64,000 nt of DNA from Microbacterium sp. Se63.02b (GTDB lineage: Bacteria; Actinomycetota; Actinomycetes; Actinomycetales; Microbacteriaceae). Both the position numbers and the translations under genes were made by a program. Positions 49,473 through 58,805 of this stretch are shown one piece after another. The first letter of the stretch is position 1. Each line of letters opens with the position of its first letter. The notes beneath the pieces are model-generated. The model was not told where the DNA came from and did no database searches. It worked only from the letters and a program-made list of their open reading frames with translations. The stretch covers positions 1,054,001 to 1,118,000 of the forward strand of contig NZ_CP050453.1 of the NCBI RefSeq assembly GCF_014171575.1, written 5' to 3'.

Positions 49473-49499
49473 CTATCGGCGGAGACGGAGCGTCCGTTA
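49473..49499 (-). promoter_or_regulatory. Sigma-28 promoter of fliC
   Basis: TAAC-N15-GCCGATAG on the minus strand, 60 nt before ATG 49413. The transcript would begin near 49466, within the first bases of the CsrA hairpin. Confidence 0.88.
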
Positions 49500-49519
49500 G
49501 GGGATCGGAGGGAGGGTGC

Positions 49520-50320
49520 CTACGCCGGCGCCGTCGTACGGAAGACCTCCGCGATCCGTGCGCTGCTCGCCTCCGCGATCCTGCTGAAGTAGGCGTCGCG
49601 CGCGCCGGCGGAGACGCGTGTGGTCGTGGCGGGCGACGCACCTTCCGCGTAGAACCTGTCGACGGCGTCGCGCAGGAGCCGGATCGCCTCCGACCGCTGC
49701 TGCGACACGGCGGAGTGCGTCACGCCCAGCTCCTCGGCGATGTCCTTGACGGGGCGTTCCTCGAAGTACACGGCCTGCACGATCCGCCGCATGCGTTCTG
49801 GCAGCGCGGAGACCGCCTGCTCGAGCACCTCGCGCCGTTCGCCGACCAGTGCCGATTCCTCGGGGAGCGGGATCTCGGCTGCCACGTCGCGGGCTGACGG
49901 GTCGTCGAGCGTCGTCACCGTGCGTGCGGCATCGCCGAGCGCTTCCACGACCACGTCCTTCGCGACACCCATGGCGGTGGCCACCTCCGCGGGCGTCGCG
50001 GTCCTGCCGAGTCCGGCCGTGAGCGTCTCGCGGACCTCGACGGTCTCCTTGATGCGTTTGCGGATCCCGCGCGAGGCCCAGTCCATGGAGCGCATCTCAT
50101 CGGCGAAGGCGCCGAGGATGCGCCGGCGTGCATAGGCGCCGAACGGGACGCCCAGTTCGGGATCGAACGCCTCGGCTGCGGTCACGAGCGCGAGCGCGCC
50201 GACGGCCGCCAACTCGTCACGGGGGATGTGGGTGGCGCGGGAGTGGGTCTCGGCAGCGAGGTATCCGACCAGGGGGAGGTTGCTCTCGATGAGCAGATTG
50301 CGCTCAGCGCGCGACGACAT
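49520..50320 (-). CDS. fliA: Flagellar sigma factor FliA (sigma-28)
   Basis: 266 aa from ATG 50320 (an ATG 60 nt upstream lacks support). Region 2 has LPLVGYLAAETHSRA and FGAYARRRILGAFADEMRSMD, region 4 has EELGVTHSAVSQQRSEAIRL. Its promoter class is present five times in this window, including both neighbours fliC and flgN. No sigma-28 site precedes fliA itself, so a different signal must start the cascade. flgM, the usual anti-sigma, is not in the window. Confidence 0.92.
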   Translation of the reverse strand: MSSRAERNLLIESNLPLVGYLAAETHSRATHIPRDELAAVGALALVTAAEAFDPELGVPFGAYARRRILGAFADEMRSMDWASRGIRKRIKETVEVRETLTAGLGRTATPAEVATAMGVAKDVVVEALGDAARTVTTLDDPSARDVAAEIPLPEESALVGERREVLEQAVSALPERMRRIVQAVYFEERPVKDIAEELGVTHSAVSQQRSEAIRLLRDAVDRFYAEGASPATTTRVSAGARDAYFSRIAEASSARIAEVFRTTAPA

Positions 50321-50438
50321 GGGGGATGATCCACCTCTCTGGATGCACTCCGGAAGCTCCGAGGAGATGAATAGATGCACATATCACACTGGACATGATT
50401 TGTACATGGGGAGAACTACCCATCGCCGTTCCACATAG

Positions 50439-50465
50439 TAACCTTAGGGGCGCGGCAGCCGATAG
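50439..50465 (+). promoter_or_regulatory. Sigma-28 promoter of flgN-flgK-flgL-fliW
   Basis: TAAC-N15-GCCGATAG on the plus strand, 51 nt before ATG 50517, in the divergent gap with fliA. Confidence 0.88.
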
Positions 50466-50516
50466 TGACCTTTGGCCGCGTTGACAGGCGGGGCGATCAC
50501 TGGGGAAAAGGGGATC

Positions 50517-50999
50517 ATGGGAGCCAACGAACTATCGATACAGCTGTGGCGTGAACGCGAACTGCTCGAGATGCTGCTCTTCAAGCTCGACGAACAGCAG
50601 CTGCTCCTCGCCGCGGGGCGATCCCAATGGATCCAGTTTGCCGCCCGCGAGGTCGATCAGGTGCTCGACCGGCTGCGCGGCGCGGGACTCGCCCGCACCG
50701 TCGAGGTCGAGAGCGTCGCGGAGGAGTGGGGTGCTCCCGAGGGTGCGACGATCCGCGAACTGATCGAGCACGCACCGGAAGGCGCGTGGCGCGAGGTGTT
50801 CGCCGACCATCTGCGGGCCTTGACCAAGCTGGCCGCAGAGGTCGAGCAGATGCGGGACGCCAACGCCGAGCAGCTCAGCGGAGTGCTCCGTGCGACACAG
50901 GAGACGATCGCCGCGCTGGGGCACGACACCGGCGAGTACACCACGACCGGTGATCGCGCTCGCGACGACGCAGCGCGCATCATCGACACCGAGATGTGA
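50517..50999 (+). CDS. flgN: FlgN-type flagellar export chaperone
   Basis: 160 aa from ATG 50517, mostly helical (LWRERELLEMLLFKLDEQQL; LRALTKLAAEVEQMRDANAE). Its place just before flgK and its length fit FlgN, which escorts FlgK and FlgL to the export gate. Confidence 0.85.
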   Translation: MGANELSIQLWRERELLEMLLFKLDEQQLLLAAGRSQWIQFAAREVDQVLDRLRGAGLARTVEVESVAEEWGAPEGATIRELIEHAPEGAWREVFADHLRALTKLAAEVEQMRDANAEQLSGVLRATQETIAALGHDTGEYTTTGDRARDDAARIIDTEM

Positions 51000-51012
51000 C
51001 CGGAAGGGGATC

Positions 51013-52422
51013 ATGTCGACCTTCAGCGGATTGAACACGGCGGCCAGCGGGCTGGCGGCCGCACGGCGCGGTATGGACGTCGTCGGACAGAACATCGCGA
51101 ATCAGAAGACCGAGGGGTACACGCGTCAACGCGTGCAGACCTCGGCCATCGCGGCCGTCGCGCACACGGGGCGGTTCAGCACGGGCGCCGTTGCGGGCAA
51201 CGGCGTCTCGGTCGACGGCGTCGCCCGGCTCGGAGACGCGCTGCTCGATGCCAGGGTGCGCGACGCGCTCGCGGCCTCGGGGTACTGGTCGACACGTGCG
51301 GTCGCCGCGACCACCATCGAGGCCTCACTCGCCGAACCCACCGAGAACGGACTCGCGGCCAGGCTGTCGAAGTTCTGGTCGGGGTGGCAGGACCTCGCGA
51401 ACACCCCCGACTCGGGAGCTGCGGCCTCCAGCATCCTCGAGTCGGCGAAGGAGCTCGCCTCCCACATCGCCGGCGGATACCGCTCGGTGGCGTCGAAGTG
51501 GAGCGACGCCCGCGAGGCAGCAGACCGCAGTGTCACGCAGATGAACGCCGCTGCCGACCAGATCGCCGTGCTCAACGGAGAGATCCGCGACGCTCTCGCG
51601 TCCGGGCGATCGGCGAACGAGCTTCTCGACCAGCGCAGCGTCCTCGCGCAGACCGTCTCGCGGATGTCCGGAGCCTCGGCCACGGTCGAGGGCGACGGGA
51701 CGATGACTCTGCGCATCGGCGGCAACGCGCTCGTCGCGGGGTCCGATGCCCGTCACCTCGTCCTCTCCGGGCCGACATCGATCGACGGCGGCCAGCGTCT
51801 GACGGTGTCGTGGGCGTCGGCGCCCGACCTCCCGGTGTCGATCGACGGCGGTGAGCTCGGTGCATCGCTGGCGATCCTCGCCCCCGCGGACGAGGGCGGG
51901 ATGCTCGCTCAGCTCGCGTCGACGTACGACGCGGTCGCGACCGCGTTGGCGGCCACGCTGAACACGCAGCATCGCGCCGGAGTCACCTCGTCCGGTCAGC
52001 AGGGCGGAGACTTCTTCACCCTGGCGACGACCGGGTCGGCCGCTCTCGGCCTCCGCGTCGCGATCACGGGACCGTCGGAACTCGCCCTCGCCGCTCCGGG
52101 CGCGGGGGCATGGGACGCCTCCAACGCCGATCTGATCTCGCAGATCGGCCGGAGCGCGACCGCTCCCGACGCGCTCTGGTCGGACCACGTGACCCGGTTC
52201 GGCGTGGCCACGGCCGCCGACGTGCAGCGCGCGAAGGTCTCCGATTCGGCAGCCGTCGCTGCGGTCGGCGCGCAGCAGTCCGTCGCCGCCGTCGACGGCG
52301 ACGAGGAGACCATCAGCCTGCTCACCTACCAGACCGCCTATCAGGCCGCAGCCCGCGTGATGACCGCGGTCGATGAGGCGCTCGACGTCCTCATCAACCG
52401 CACGGGTCTCGTCGGACGCTGA
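51013..52422 (+). CDS. flgK: Hook-filament junction protein FlgK
   Basis: 469 aa from ATG 51013, intact. FSGLNTAASGLAAARRGMDV with QNIANQKTEGYTRQRV at the N-terminus and LLTYQTAYQAAARVMTAVDE at the C-terminus are the D0 pair. First hook-associated protein, connecting hook and filament. Confidence 0.94.
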   Translation: MSTFSGLNTAASGLAAARRGMDVVGQNIANQKTEGYTRQRVQTSAIAAVAHTGRFSTGAVAGNGVSVDGVARLGDALLDARVRDALAASGYWSTRAVAATTIEASLAEPTENGLAARLSKFWSGWQDLANTPDSGAAASSILESAKELASHIAGGYRSVASKWSDAREAADRSVTQMNAAADQIAVLNGEIRDALASGRSANELLDQRSVLAQTVSRMSGASATVEGDGTMTLRIGGNALVAGSDARHLVLSGPTSIDGGQRLTVSWASAPDLPVSIDGGELGASLAILAPADEGGMLAQLASTYDAVATALAATLNTQHRAGVTSSGQQGGDFFTLATTGSAALGLRVAITGPSELALAAPGAGAWDASNADLISQIGRSATAPDALWSDHVTRFGVATAADVQRAKVSDSAAVAAVGAQQSVAAVDGDEETISLLTYQTAYQAAARVMTAVDEALDVLINRTGLVGR

Positions 52423-52435
52423 GCGAAGGAGCACC

Positions 52436-53314
52436 GTGATCTCTCGAGTGACATCGTCAGCCATGACGCAGACGGCGATGCGCCACCTGCAGTCCAACCT
52501 CTCCGAGCTGGCGCCCTGCAGGAGCAGGCGACCTCCCAGCGAGCCTTCGCCGCGCCATCGGACGACCCTGCGGCTGCCGCGGCCGCTCTCGCACTGCATG
52601 CCGAGCAGCGACGTACCGAACAGTACGCACGCAACATCGACGACGGGCTCGCCTGGGTCACCGCGGCCGACGGTGCGATCACCGCGAGCACGTCTCTGCT
52701 CGGGCGTGTCCGCGACCTCACGGCGCAGGGCGCGAACGACGGCGCACTCGACGCCGTGGCCAAGGAGTCCCTGGCCGTCGAGCTCGAGGGCCTGCGCAAG
52801 GAACTCCTCGCACAGGCGAACACCCGCCTCCTCGGACGCTCCGTGTTCGCCGGCACCTCCGACACCGCCGCCTTCACCGCGGACTACGCGCACAGCGGGG
52901 TGCCGGGAGCGGAGGTCACGCGCCGGGTGTCCGACGGTGCGGCCGTGCGCGTCGACACGGACGGGGCCGCCGTCTTCGGCACGGGGAGGATTCGGTGTTC
53001 GCTCTCGTCGACAAGATCGTCGCCGACCTCCGCTCGGGGACGAACGTCGGGCCTCGACTCGCCGAGATCGACTCCGCCGCACGGCGATGCTCGGTGTGCA
53101 GGGCTCGGTCGGCACCCGACAGGCTCAGATCGAACGCGCCAAGGAGGCGGCTGTGCAGAATTCCGTGTCCCTCGAGTCCCGCCGTGCCGCGGTCGAGGAC
53201 GTCGACTCGATCGAGGTGCTCGTCCGCCTGCAGGCCCAGGAGCTCGTGTACCGCTCGGCCCTCGCCGTCAACGCCCGCGTGCTCCAGCCCTCGCTCATGG
53301 ACTTCCTCCGATGA
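52436..53314 (+). CDS. flgL: Hook-filament junction protein FlgL (frame broken three times)
   Basis: GTG 52436 after AAGGAG. ISRVTSSAMTQTAMRHLQSN opens the protein. Breaks lie at CCC 52514-52516, GGGG 52983-52986 and near 53075. One added base at each restores LQEQATSQRAFAAPSDDPAA, EDSVFALVDKIVADLRSG and TAMLGVQGSVGTRQAQIERA. Three added bases keep the length in register (293 aa). Flagellin-like D0/D1 ends are present. Confidence 0.88.
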   Translation: MISRVTSSAMTQTAMRHLQSNLSELAPCRSRRPPSEPSPRHRTTLRLPRPLSHCMPSSDVPNSTHATSTTGSPGSPRPTVRSPRARLCSGVSATSRRRARTTAHSTPWPRSPWPSSSRACARNSSHRRTPASSDAPCSPAPPTPPPSPRTTRTAGCRERRSRAGCPTVRPCASTRTGPPSSARGGFGVRSRRQDRRRPPLGDERRASTRRDRLRRTAMLGVQGSVGTRQAQIERAKEAAVQNSVSLESRRAAVEDVDSIEVLVRLQAQELVYRSALAVNARVLQPSLMDFLR

Positions 53315-53682
53315 CCGCGGCGCTCACCTTCGTCTCGCCGCCGCCGGGGCTCGCCCCTCACGTCGAGTTCGTGCTCGCACCGGTCGAGGGCGCCGACGGC
53401 CTGTTCGCGATGCGCGCCGTGCAGGATGCGGATCTTCGCCTGTATCTCGTCGACCCCCGATCCGTGCTGACCGACTACGCGCCGATCCTCACCGACGCGC
53501 AGGCGGAAGGGCTCGGGCTCGACTCGGCCGACGATGCGCTTGTCCTGGTCGTCGCCCACCCCTCTGCCGAGGGTGTGAGCGTGAACCTCCTGGCCCCCGT
53601 GGTCGTCAATCGCACGACCGGAGCCGCCTCGCAGGTGATCCTCGAGGATCAGGACCATCCTCTGCGCGCCCCGCTGGGCTGA
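53311..53682 (+). CDS. fliW: Flagellar assembly factor FliW
   Basis: 123 aa from ATG 53311, overlapping the flgL stop (ATGA). PPPGLAPHVEFVLAPVEGAD, DPRSVLTDYAPILTDAQAEG and VNLLAPVVVNRTTGAASQVI fit FliW. FliW binds either flagellin or CsrA; when flagellin has been exported, free FliW releases CsrA from flagellin mRNA. csrA lies at the other end of the island. Confidence 0.92.
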   Translation: MTAALTFVSPPPGLAPHVEFVLAPVEGADGLFAMRAVQDADLRLYLVDPRSVLTDYAPILTDAQAEGLGLDSADDALVLVVAHPSAEGVSVNLLAPVVVNRTTGAASQVILEDQDHPLRAPLG

Positions 53683-53742
53683 GGCGCGATCCCCCACGGG
53701 CACGGGCCGCTCTGCCAGCGGAACCACGGCTACCCTGGACAT

Positions 53743-54359
53743 GTGATCCTTGCCGTCGACACCTCTCTGGGCACGGCTGTCGCCCTCATCGATGCGGACG
53801 GGGCGCGACGAGCCGATGCGAGCGCCGCCGACCCCTCGGCCATGCCGAAGTCATCGGCGATCTGCTCGTGGAGGTTCTCGACGAGGCGGGCGCCAGCGAG
53901 GTGACGCACGTCGTCGCGGGCATGGGGCCGGGGCCGTTCACCGGTCTGCGGATCGGCATCGCCGCGGCGCGCGCCTTCGCGCTCGGACGCGGTATCCCCG
54001 TGCTTCCGGTCCCCAGTCATCTCGGGGCAGCGCTCACAGCGCTCGAGACCGAGACGCAGCCGTTCGCGATCGTCACCGACGCGCGGCGGCGCGAGGTCGC
54101 GATCACCGTGTTCGACGGCGTCGATGCCGACGGCATCCCGCATGTCGTCGCCGACACGGTCCTGGTGCGGGCGGTCGACGCGGATGCGCACCTCGACGGC
54201 ATCCGTCGTATCGACGTCGGCACGCTGTCCGCATCCGACCTGGCCAGGGTGGGAGCACGAGCGCTGGCGGCCGGACGCACGCTCGCAGACGACGAGCCGC
54301 TCTACCTCCGACACCCCGACGTCACGCTTCCCGGTGCTCCGAAGAAGGTCGGGTCATGA
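53743..54359 (+). CDS. tsaB: t6A synthesis protein TsaB (frame broken once)
   Basis: GTG 53743. ILAVDTSLGTAVALIDADG leads to a break at CCCC 53832-53835; one more C restores LGHAEVIGDLLVEVL. MGPGPFTGLRIGIAAARAFA is the family signature. About 205 aa when repaired. TsaB pairs with TsaD and TsaE in tRNA t6A37 synthesis. It overlaps rimI (ATGA). Confidence 0.92.
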
Positions 54360-54844
54360 CGCTCCGCGACGCGACACCCGCTGACCTCGCCGCGATCATG
54401 GCGATCGAAGACCGCTCCTTCCCCACCGACGCCTGGAGCAGCGAGACCATGGCCGCCGAACTCGCCAGCCCGCACGGCCGGTACGTGGTGGACGAGCACG
54501 ACGGCGCCATCATCGGCTACGGCGGGGTGCGGGCCCTGCAGGGCAGCGCAGATGCCGACATCCAGACCATCGCCCTGCTCGCGGAGCACCGGGGTCAGGG
54601 GCGCGGTCGTTCGCTCCTGCATCGGCTCCTCGCCGTCGCGGCCGAGCGCGGGGCGCGCGAGGTGTTCCTCGAGGTCAGGGCCGACAACCCGGTCGCCGAG
54701 GGGCTGTACCGAGCCGAGGGGTTCGAGGAGATCGGGCGTCGGCCCCGCTACTATCAGCCCGACGACGTGGATGCGATCGTGATGCGGCTGGAGCTGCGCC
54801 GCCACCCGGCGTCCGGACATACGGCCGAGGAGGCGAAGGCATGA
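54356..54844 (+). CDS. rimI: Ribosomal protein N-acetyltransferase RimI
   Basis: 162 aa, GNAT fold: acetyl-CoA loop [18 protein letters not shown], then [20 protein letters not shown] and [18 protein letters not shown]. It acetylates the N-terminus of protein S18 in the model system. It is coupled to tsaB and tsaD by 4-base overlaps. Confidence 0.93.
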   Translation: MTLRDATPADLAAIMAIEDRSFPTDAWSSETMAAELASPHGRYVVDEHDGAIIGYGGVRALQGSADADIQTIALLAEHRGQGRGRSLLHRLLAVAAERGAREVFLEVRADNPVAEGLYRAEGFEEIGRRPRYYQPDDVDAIVMRLELRRHPASGHTAEEAKA

Positions 54845-55908
54845 GCGAGCCGCTGGTCCTCGGCATCGAGACGAGCTGCGACGAGACCGGCATCGGCATC
54901 GTCCGCGGTCGCACCCTGCTCTCGAACACCATCGCCTCGAGCATGGACGAGCACGCCAGATACGGCGGAGTCGTGCCGGAGGTCGCTGCGAGGGCGCACC
55001 TCGAGGCGCTGCAGCCGGCGATCGAAGCCGCGCTCGCCGAAGCGGGTGTGGGCCTCGCCGAACTCGACGCGGTCGCCGTCACGAGCGGTCCCGGTCTCGC
55101 CGGTGCGCTGATGGTCGGAGTCGGGGCCGCGAAGGGCCTGGCCGTCTCCCTCGACAAGCCGCTGTACGCGGTCAACCACCTGGTCGGACACATCGCGGCC
55201 GACATCCTCACGCCCGACTCCGCACCGCTGGAGTACCCGACCATCGCCCTGCTCGTCTCGGGCGGTCACACCTCGCTGCTGCACGTCCGCGACCTCACCA
55301 CCGACGTCGAGCTGCTCGGCGAGACGATGGACGATGCCGCGGGCGAGGCGTTCGACAAGGTCGCCCGACTCCTCTCGCTGCCCTACCCCGGCGGGCCCGA
55401 GATCGACCGCGCTGCGCTCGACGGCGACCCCGACGCGATCCGGTTCCCTCGCGGACTCTCCCGCGCATCCGACATGGCGAAGCACCGGTACGACTTCTCC
55501 TTCTCGGGGCTGAAGACCGCGGTGGCGCGCTGGGTCGAACGCTGCGAGGCCGACGGCGTCGACGTGCCCGTGGCCGACGTCGCCGCGAGCTTCCGGGAGG
55601 CGGTCGTCGATGTGCTGGTGACGAAGGCGCTCGCCGCCTGCACCGATCTCGGTGTCCCGCGACTGCTGCTCGGCGGAGGCGTGATCGCGAATCGGCGCCT
55701 GCGCGAGGTGGCTCTTCGACGTGCGGCGGAGGCCGGCGTCACGGTGCGCATCCCGACGCTCTCGCTCTGCACAGACAACGGCGCCATGATCGCGGCTCTG
55801 GCCGCTGAGCTGATCTCCTCCGGGCGGCGCCCGTCGACGCTCGCGTTCGGGGCGGACTCGACGCTGCCGGTCACCGAGATCCAGATCGCGGAGGCGGTGC
55901 TCACATGA
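54841..55908 (+). CDS. tsaD: tRNA N6-adenosine threonylcarbamoyltransferase
   Basis: 355 aa, intact. [15 protein letters not shown], then the metal motif [24 protein letters not shown] and [12 protein letters not shown] are standard Kae1/TsaD features. It transfers threonylcarbamoyl to A37 of tRNA. ATG overlaps rimI. Confidence 0.97.
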   Translation: MSEPLVLGIETSCDETGIGIVRGRTLLSNTIASSMDEHARYGGVVPEVAARAHLEALQPAIEAALAEAGVGLAELDAVAVTSGPGLAGALMVGVGAAKGLAVSLDKPLYAVNHLVGHIAADILTPDSAPLEYPTIALLVSGGHTSLLHVRDLTTDVELLGETMDDAAGEAFDKVARLLSLPYPGGPEIDRAALDGDPDAIRFPRGLSRASDMAKHRYDFSFSGLKTAVARWVERCEADGVDVPVADVAASFREAVVDVLVTKALAACTDLGVPRLLLGGGVIANRRLREVALRRAAEAGVTVRIPTLSLCTDNGAMIAALAAELISSGRRPSTLAFGADSTLPVTEIQIAEAVLT

Positions 55909-56393
55909 CTGACGGTTCCGCCGCTCCCGACGCGCGGTCTTCTGCGACTCCGGCCGCGCGCATCGAGAGCGCCAGCGACGAGGTGGTCCAGCATCCTGCC
56001 AAGGCAGCACGTCTGCCCGGCGCGCGACGCGAGGGGTACACGAAGCTGCCGACCGGACCGGTCGGCATCGAACCGGTCGTGGTGACGGGGCCCGACATCG
56101 ATGCTCCTGACGAGTCCGAGTGGGAGCCCTCCACCGGTGCGATCCCCGCCGACGACACGCGTCTGGCTCCCTGGGCCCTGCTGGCGGCGATCGTGGCTCT
56201 CGGCGCGTCCTTCTTCGTCGGCTGGGGGATCCCCGTGGCCGTCGTCGCGGTCATCGCCGCGATCATGTCGCTGCGTCGTCCCGTCGAGAGCCGGGCGATC
56301 GCGCGCTGGGCCCTCGTGCTCGGCCTCTGTGCGACCGTCTACAGCCTGGGGTGGCTGGTCTGGGCCGGCATGCAGTTCGAGAGACTGGGCTGA
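55905..56393 (+). CDS. DUF4190-like membrane protein
   Basis: 162 aa; ATG 55905 overlaps the tsaD stop (ATGA). About 85 residues of Ala/Pro-rich, likely disordered sequence precede three hydrophobic helices ([55 protein letters not shown]). The layout resembles actinobacterial DUF4190 proteins. Function unknown. Confidence 0.72.
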   Translation: MTDGSAAPDARSSATPAARIESASDEVVQHPAKAARLPGARREGYTKLPTGPVGIEPVVVTGPDIDAPDESEWEPSTGAIPADDTRLAPWALLAAIVALGASFFVGWGIPVAVVAVIAAIMSLRRPVESRAIARWALVLGLCATVYSLGWLVWAGMQFERLG

Positions 56394-56396
56394 CGG

Positions 56397-57557
56397 ATGC
56401 TGGAGCCGGAGGAGTCCGCGGAGCTGCGCTCCCTTCAGGAACGTGCATACGGCCGCGATGCTGCGCTCACTCCGGGCGATGCGGCGAGGTTGCGGGAGCT
56501 CGAGGAGCGTCGGGTCGAACGCGTCGCCGATGTTCCGGAGTCGCCCTTCGCCGTGCTCCCTGCGCCCACGGGCGACGAGCCGGGCAGCGGTCGCGCAGAT
56601 CATGCCGGACCGGTCGCCGAGATCGATCCCGCGCGTGAGCAGGGCGTCGCGCAGGAACAGCTGACCGCGCGTGAACAGGACCCGGCCGATGTCGCCGCCG
56701 GTGCGGCCGCCGACACGGGGCCCGCGCAGGGGAGGATGGCCTGGCGCTCGGTGCTCTCCCTCCTCCGGGGTCACTGGCGGCCGGTCGCGTTCGCGACCGC
56801 GGCCATGCTCGCGATCGGCGTCGGCGTCGGGTGGCTCGCCTTCCGCGGGCCCGAACCCGCCCCCGTCGAGCTGACGGTCGAGCAGCAGGCATGGCACGAC
56901 GAGCTGGTCGCCGGCGGCGTCTACGACGCGGGGTCGGTCCGTGCCCTCGCGGTCGAAGAGGGCGCGGTCATCTGGGCCGCGACGAAGGACGCGCGCGAAC
57001 GCACCTGCGTGATCCTGGGAACGGGCGAGGTGACCGTGCCGAACTGCGAGCTCACCGAGACGGTCGCCGAGACCGGAGTGTACGGCTCCATCACCGTGCA
57101 GGCATCGGATGACCTCCAGCGGCAGGTCGGGGTGCAGATGCTCTTCACCGCGTCGGGTGAACCGGCGGTCGCCGTGAGCTCGTACGACTACGACCCGGGT
57201 CAGAGCGGCATCACCTACGCGAACGACCGCGAGGCGGACACTGCGAAGCGCCTCGCCGACGACGGCTTCGACGCCAGCTCTCTCTGGGTGGTCGGATACG
57301 ACCGCGACGTGCCGGTGTGGACCGCCGTGCAGACCGAGTCCCAGAACCCGTGCCTGATCTACGACGGCTCGACCGCCGAGTCCCCGATGACGTGCGCGGA
57401 TCCGCAGACGATGCAGGAGCAGTCGTCGAGTCTCGTGCTCAGCGTCGTCGACACCGAGACCGGTGGTCAGACCCACCTCGAACTGGCATCGACCCAGGGG
57501 CCCGGCTACCTCGTCATCACCCGCGAGGGAGGCGTCTCCGGTGCCGGCGGGAACTGA
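56397..57557 (+). CDS. Single-pass membrane protein with paralogue downstream (1)
   Basis: 386 aa from ATG 56397. Residues 1-35 form a helical module (AELRSLQERAYGRDAALTPG) that is repeated in the next protein. A disordered linker leads to one membrane helix near 125-142 (PVAFATAAMLAIGVGVGWLA) and an extracytoplasmic domain of about 240 residues with paired cysteines (RTCVILGTG, VPNCELT, NPCLIYDG, MTCADP). No family recognised. The end overlaps the start of its paralogue by 17 nt. Confidence 0.7.
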   Translation: MLEPEESAELRSLQERAYGRDAALTPGDAARLRELEERRVERVADVPESPFAVLPAPTGDEPGSGRADHAGPVAEIDPAREQGVAQEQLTAREQDPADVAAGAAADTGPAQGRMAWRSVLSLLRGHWRPVAFATAAMLAIGVGVGWLAFRGPEPAPVELTVEQQAWHDELVAGGVYDAGSVRALAVEEGAVIWAATKDARERTCVILGTGEVTVPNCELTETVAETGVYGSITVQASDDLQRQVGVQMLFTASGEPAVAVSSYDYDPGQSGITYANDREADTAKRLADDGFDASSLWVVGYDRDVPVWTAVQTESQNPCLIYDGSTAESPMTCADPQTMQEQSSSLVLSVVDTETGGQTHLELASTQGPGYLVITREGGVSGAGGN

Positions 57558-58805
57558 CGCCGAAGAGCTCAGGGTACTGCAGCGGAAGGCCTACGGCCGC
57601 GGCGGCGCCCTCACCCCTGGCGAGGCGGATCGCCTCCGTGCCCTCGAAGAGGCGCACCGCAGTCCCGTGCACAGGGCGGCCGATCCACCGGAAGGCGCAG
57701 CGTCCCCGGGCTACCCCCGCCCCCGACTGACCCGTCTGCGGCGGACTCGCTCGGGATCGCCGGCTCACTCGGGAGAACCGAGTCACGCGGGGATACGGAC
57801 TCACTCGGGGATACGGACTCGCTCGGGACGGACTCGCTCGGAGAGGACTCGCCCGTGACGGACGCGTTCGCCGCGATGGCGGATGGCGAGTCCCACCAGG
57901 CCGTTCCCCCGGACACTCCTCGCGATGCTCGGCGGCGATCCGCGATGGTCGTGGTCGCGGCGGCTGCTGTGGTGCTCGCGATCGGCGTGGGCGCCGGGTG
58001 GGCGCTGTTCTCACCCCGGACGGCGAGCCTCCCGCTGACCGACGCACAGCAGCAACGCCGTGTCGCGCTCGTCGCCGAGGAGTACGACGCCGGCTCCGTC
58101 CGCGCCATCGCCCAGACCGCCGACGCACTGGCCTGGTACGCGACCAGGGGCGACGGCGAGTCGGTCTGCCTGATCCTCGACGTGGGTGACCAGTCGCAGG
58201 CGGACTGCCGTCCACCGGAGGAGCGCGAGCGCGGGTTGATGGCTTCGTTGCCGTTGCCGTTGCCCGCGGATGACGGCGAGGACCCCGGGGGTTCGGAATT
58301 CGTGCAGGCGACGATGTTCCTCACCGAAACGGGCGAGCCGATGGTCGGAATGCAACGGTGGGGTGTGCAGTCGGGGGTGATCGATCAGTTCGAGGGGGCG
58401 GAACGTGATCGCGCGGGGGCTCTCGTCGAGGAGGGATACGAAATGGGCCTCTCGATCGTGGGGTACTTCCGCGGTGCCCCCGTCTGGCTCGGCGACCGCG
58501 TCTCCGAGCAGGGCTCGACGGAGCGGTGCCTCATCGTCGACGCCGGCGGTGCGATCGCGTGCGAGTCGTTCCAGCAGGCGCTGTCATCCGGCCTCGATGT
58601 GCATGTGGTCGAAGTCGACCCCACCGGGGGTGTGGTCGCGGCGTCGGTGCTGGACCTGCGCTTCACGACGCAGCAGACCCCGTACCTCACCGTCGACGCC
58701 GATGCCTCCGCGGACGAGGCCGCCCCCGGCGATTCGCTGATCATCCAGGTCCCGCCGGGCGACCCCATCGAGGTCGAGCCGCCAGGACACGATCCGCGCG
58801 GCTGA
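57541..58805 (+). CDS. Single-pass membrane protein, paralogue (2) (frame broken once)
   Basis: GTG 57541 lies inside the end of the preceding gene. AEELRVLQRKAYGRGGALTPG repeats its first module. The frame breaks in the C-runs at 57714-57724; one added C carries the reading through an Asp-Ser-Leu-Gly repeat linker into VTDAFAAMADGES, the membrane helix (VVVAAAAVVLAIGVGAGWAL) and a cysteine-paired outer domain (SVCLILDVG, ADCRPPEE, RCLIVDAGG). About 421 aa when repaired. Confidence 0.7.
57744..57850 (+). repeat. Degenerate in-gene repeat encoding a DSLG-type linker
   Basis: Six or seven copies of variants of GACTCGCTCGGG spaced 15-18 bases, read as D/E-S-L/R-G-x-T in the repaired frame. It forms the spacer between the N-terminal module and the membrane helix, and would tolerate length change in steps of three bases. 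Confidence 0.6.

Noticed and set aside
51325..53115. Long minus-strand open frame opposite flgK and flgL
   Set aside because: Shadow of conserved flagellar genes; Arg/Gly/Asp-rich with no domain.
55383..57476. Long minus-strand open frame opposite tsaD and the membrane protein genes
   Set aside because: Antisense shadow caused by third-position GC; the plus-strand products carry clear family motifs.
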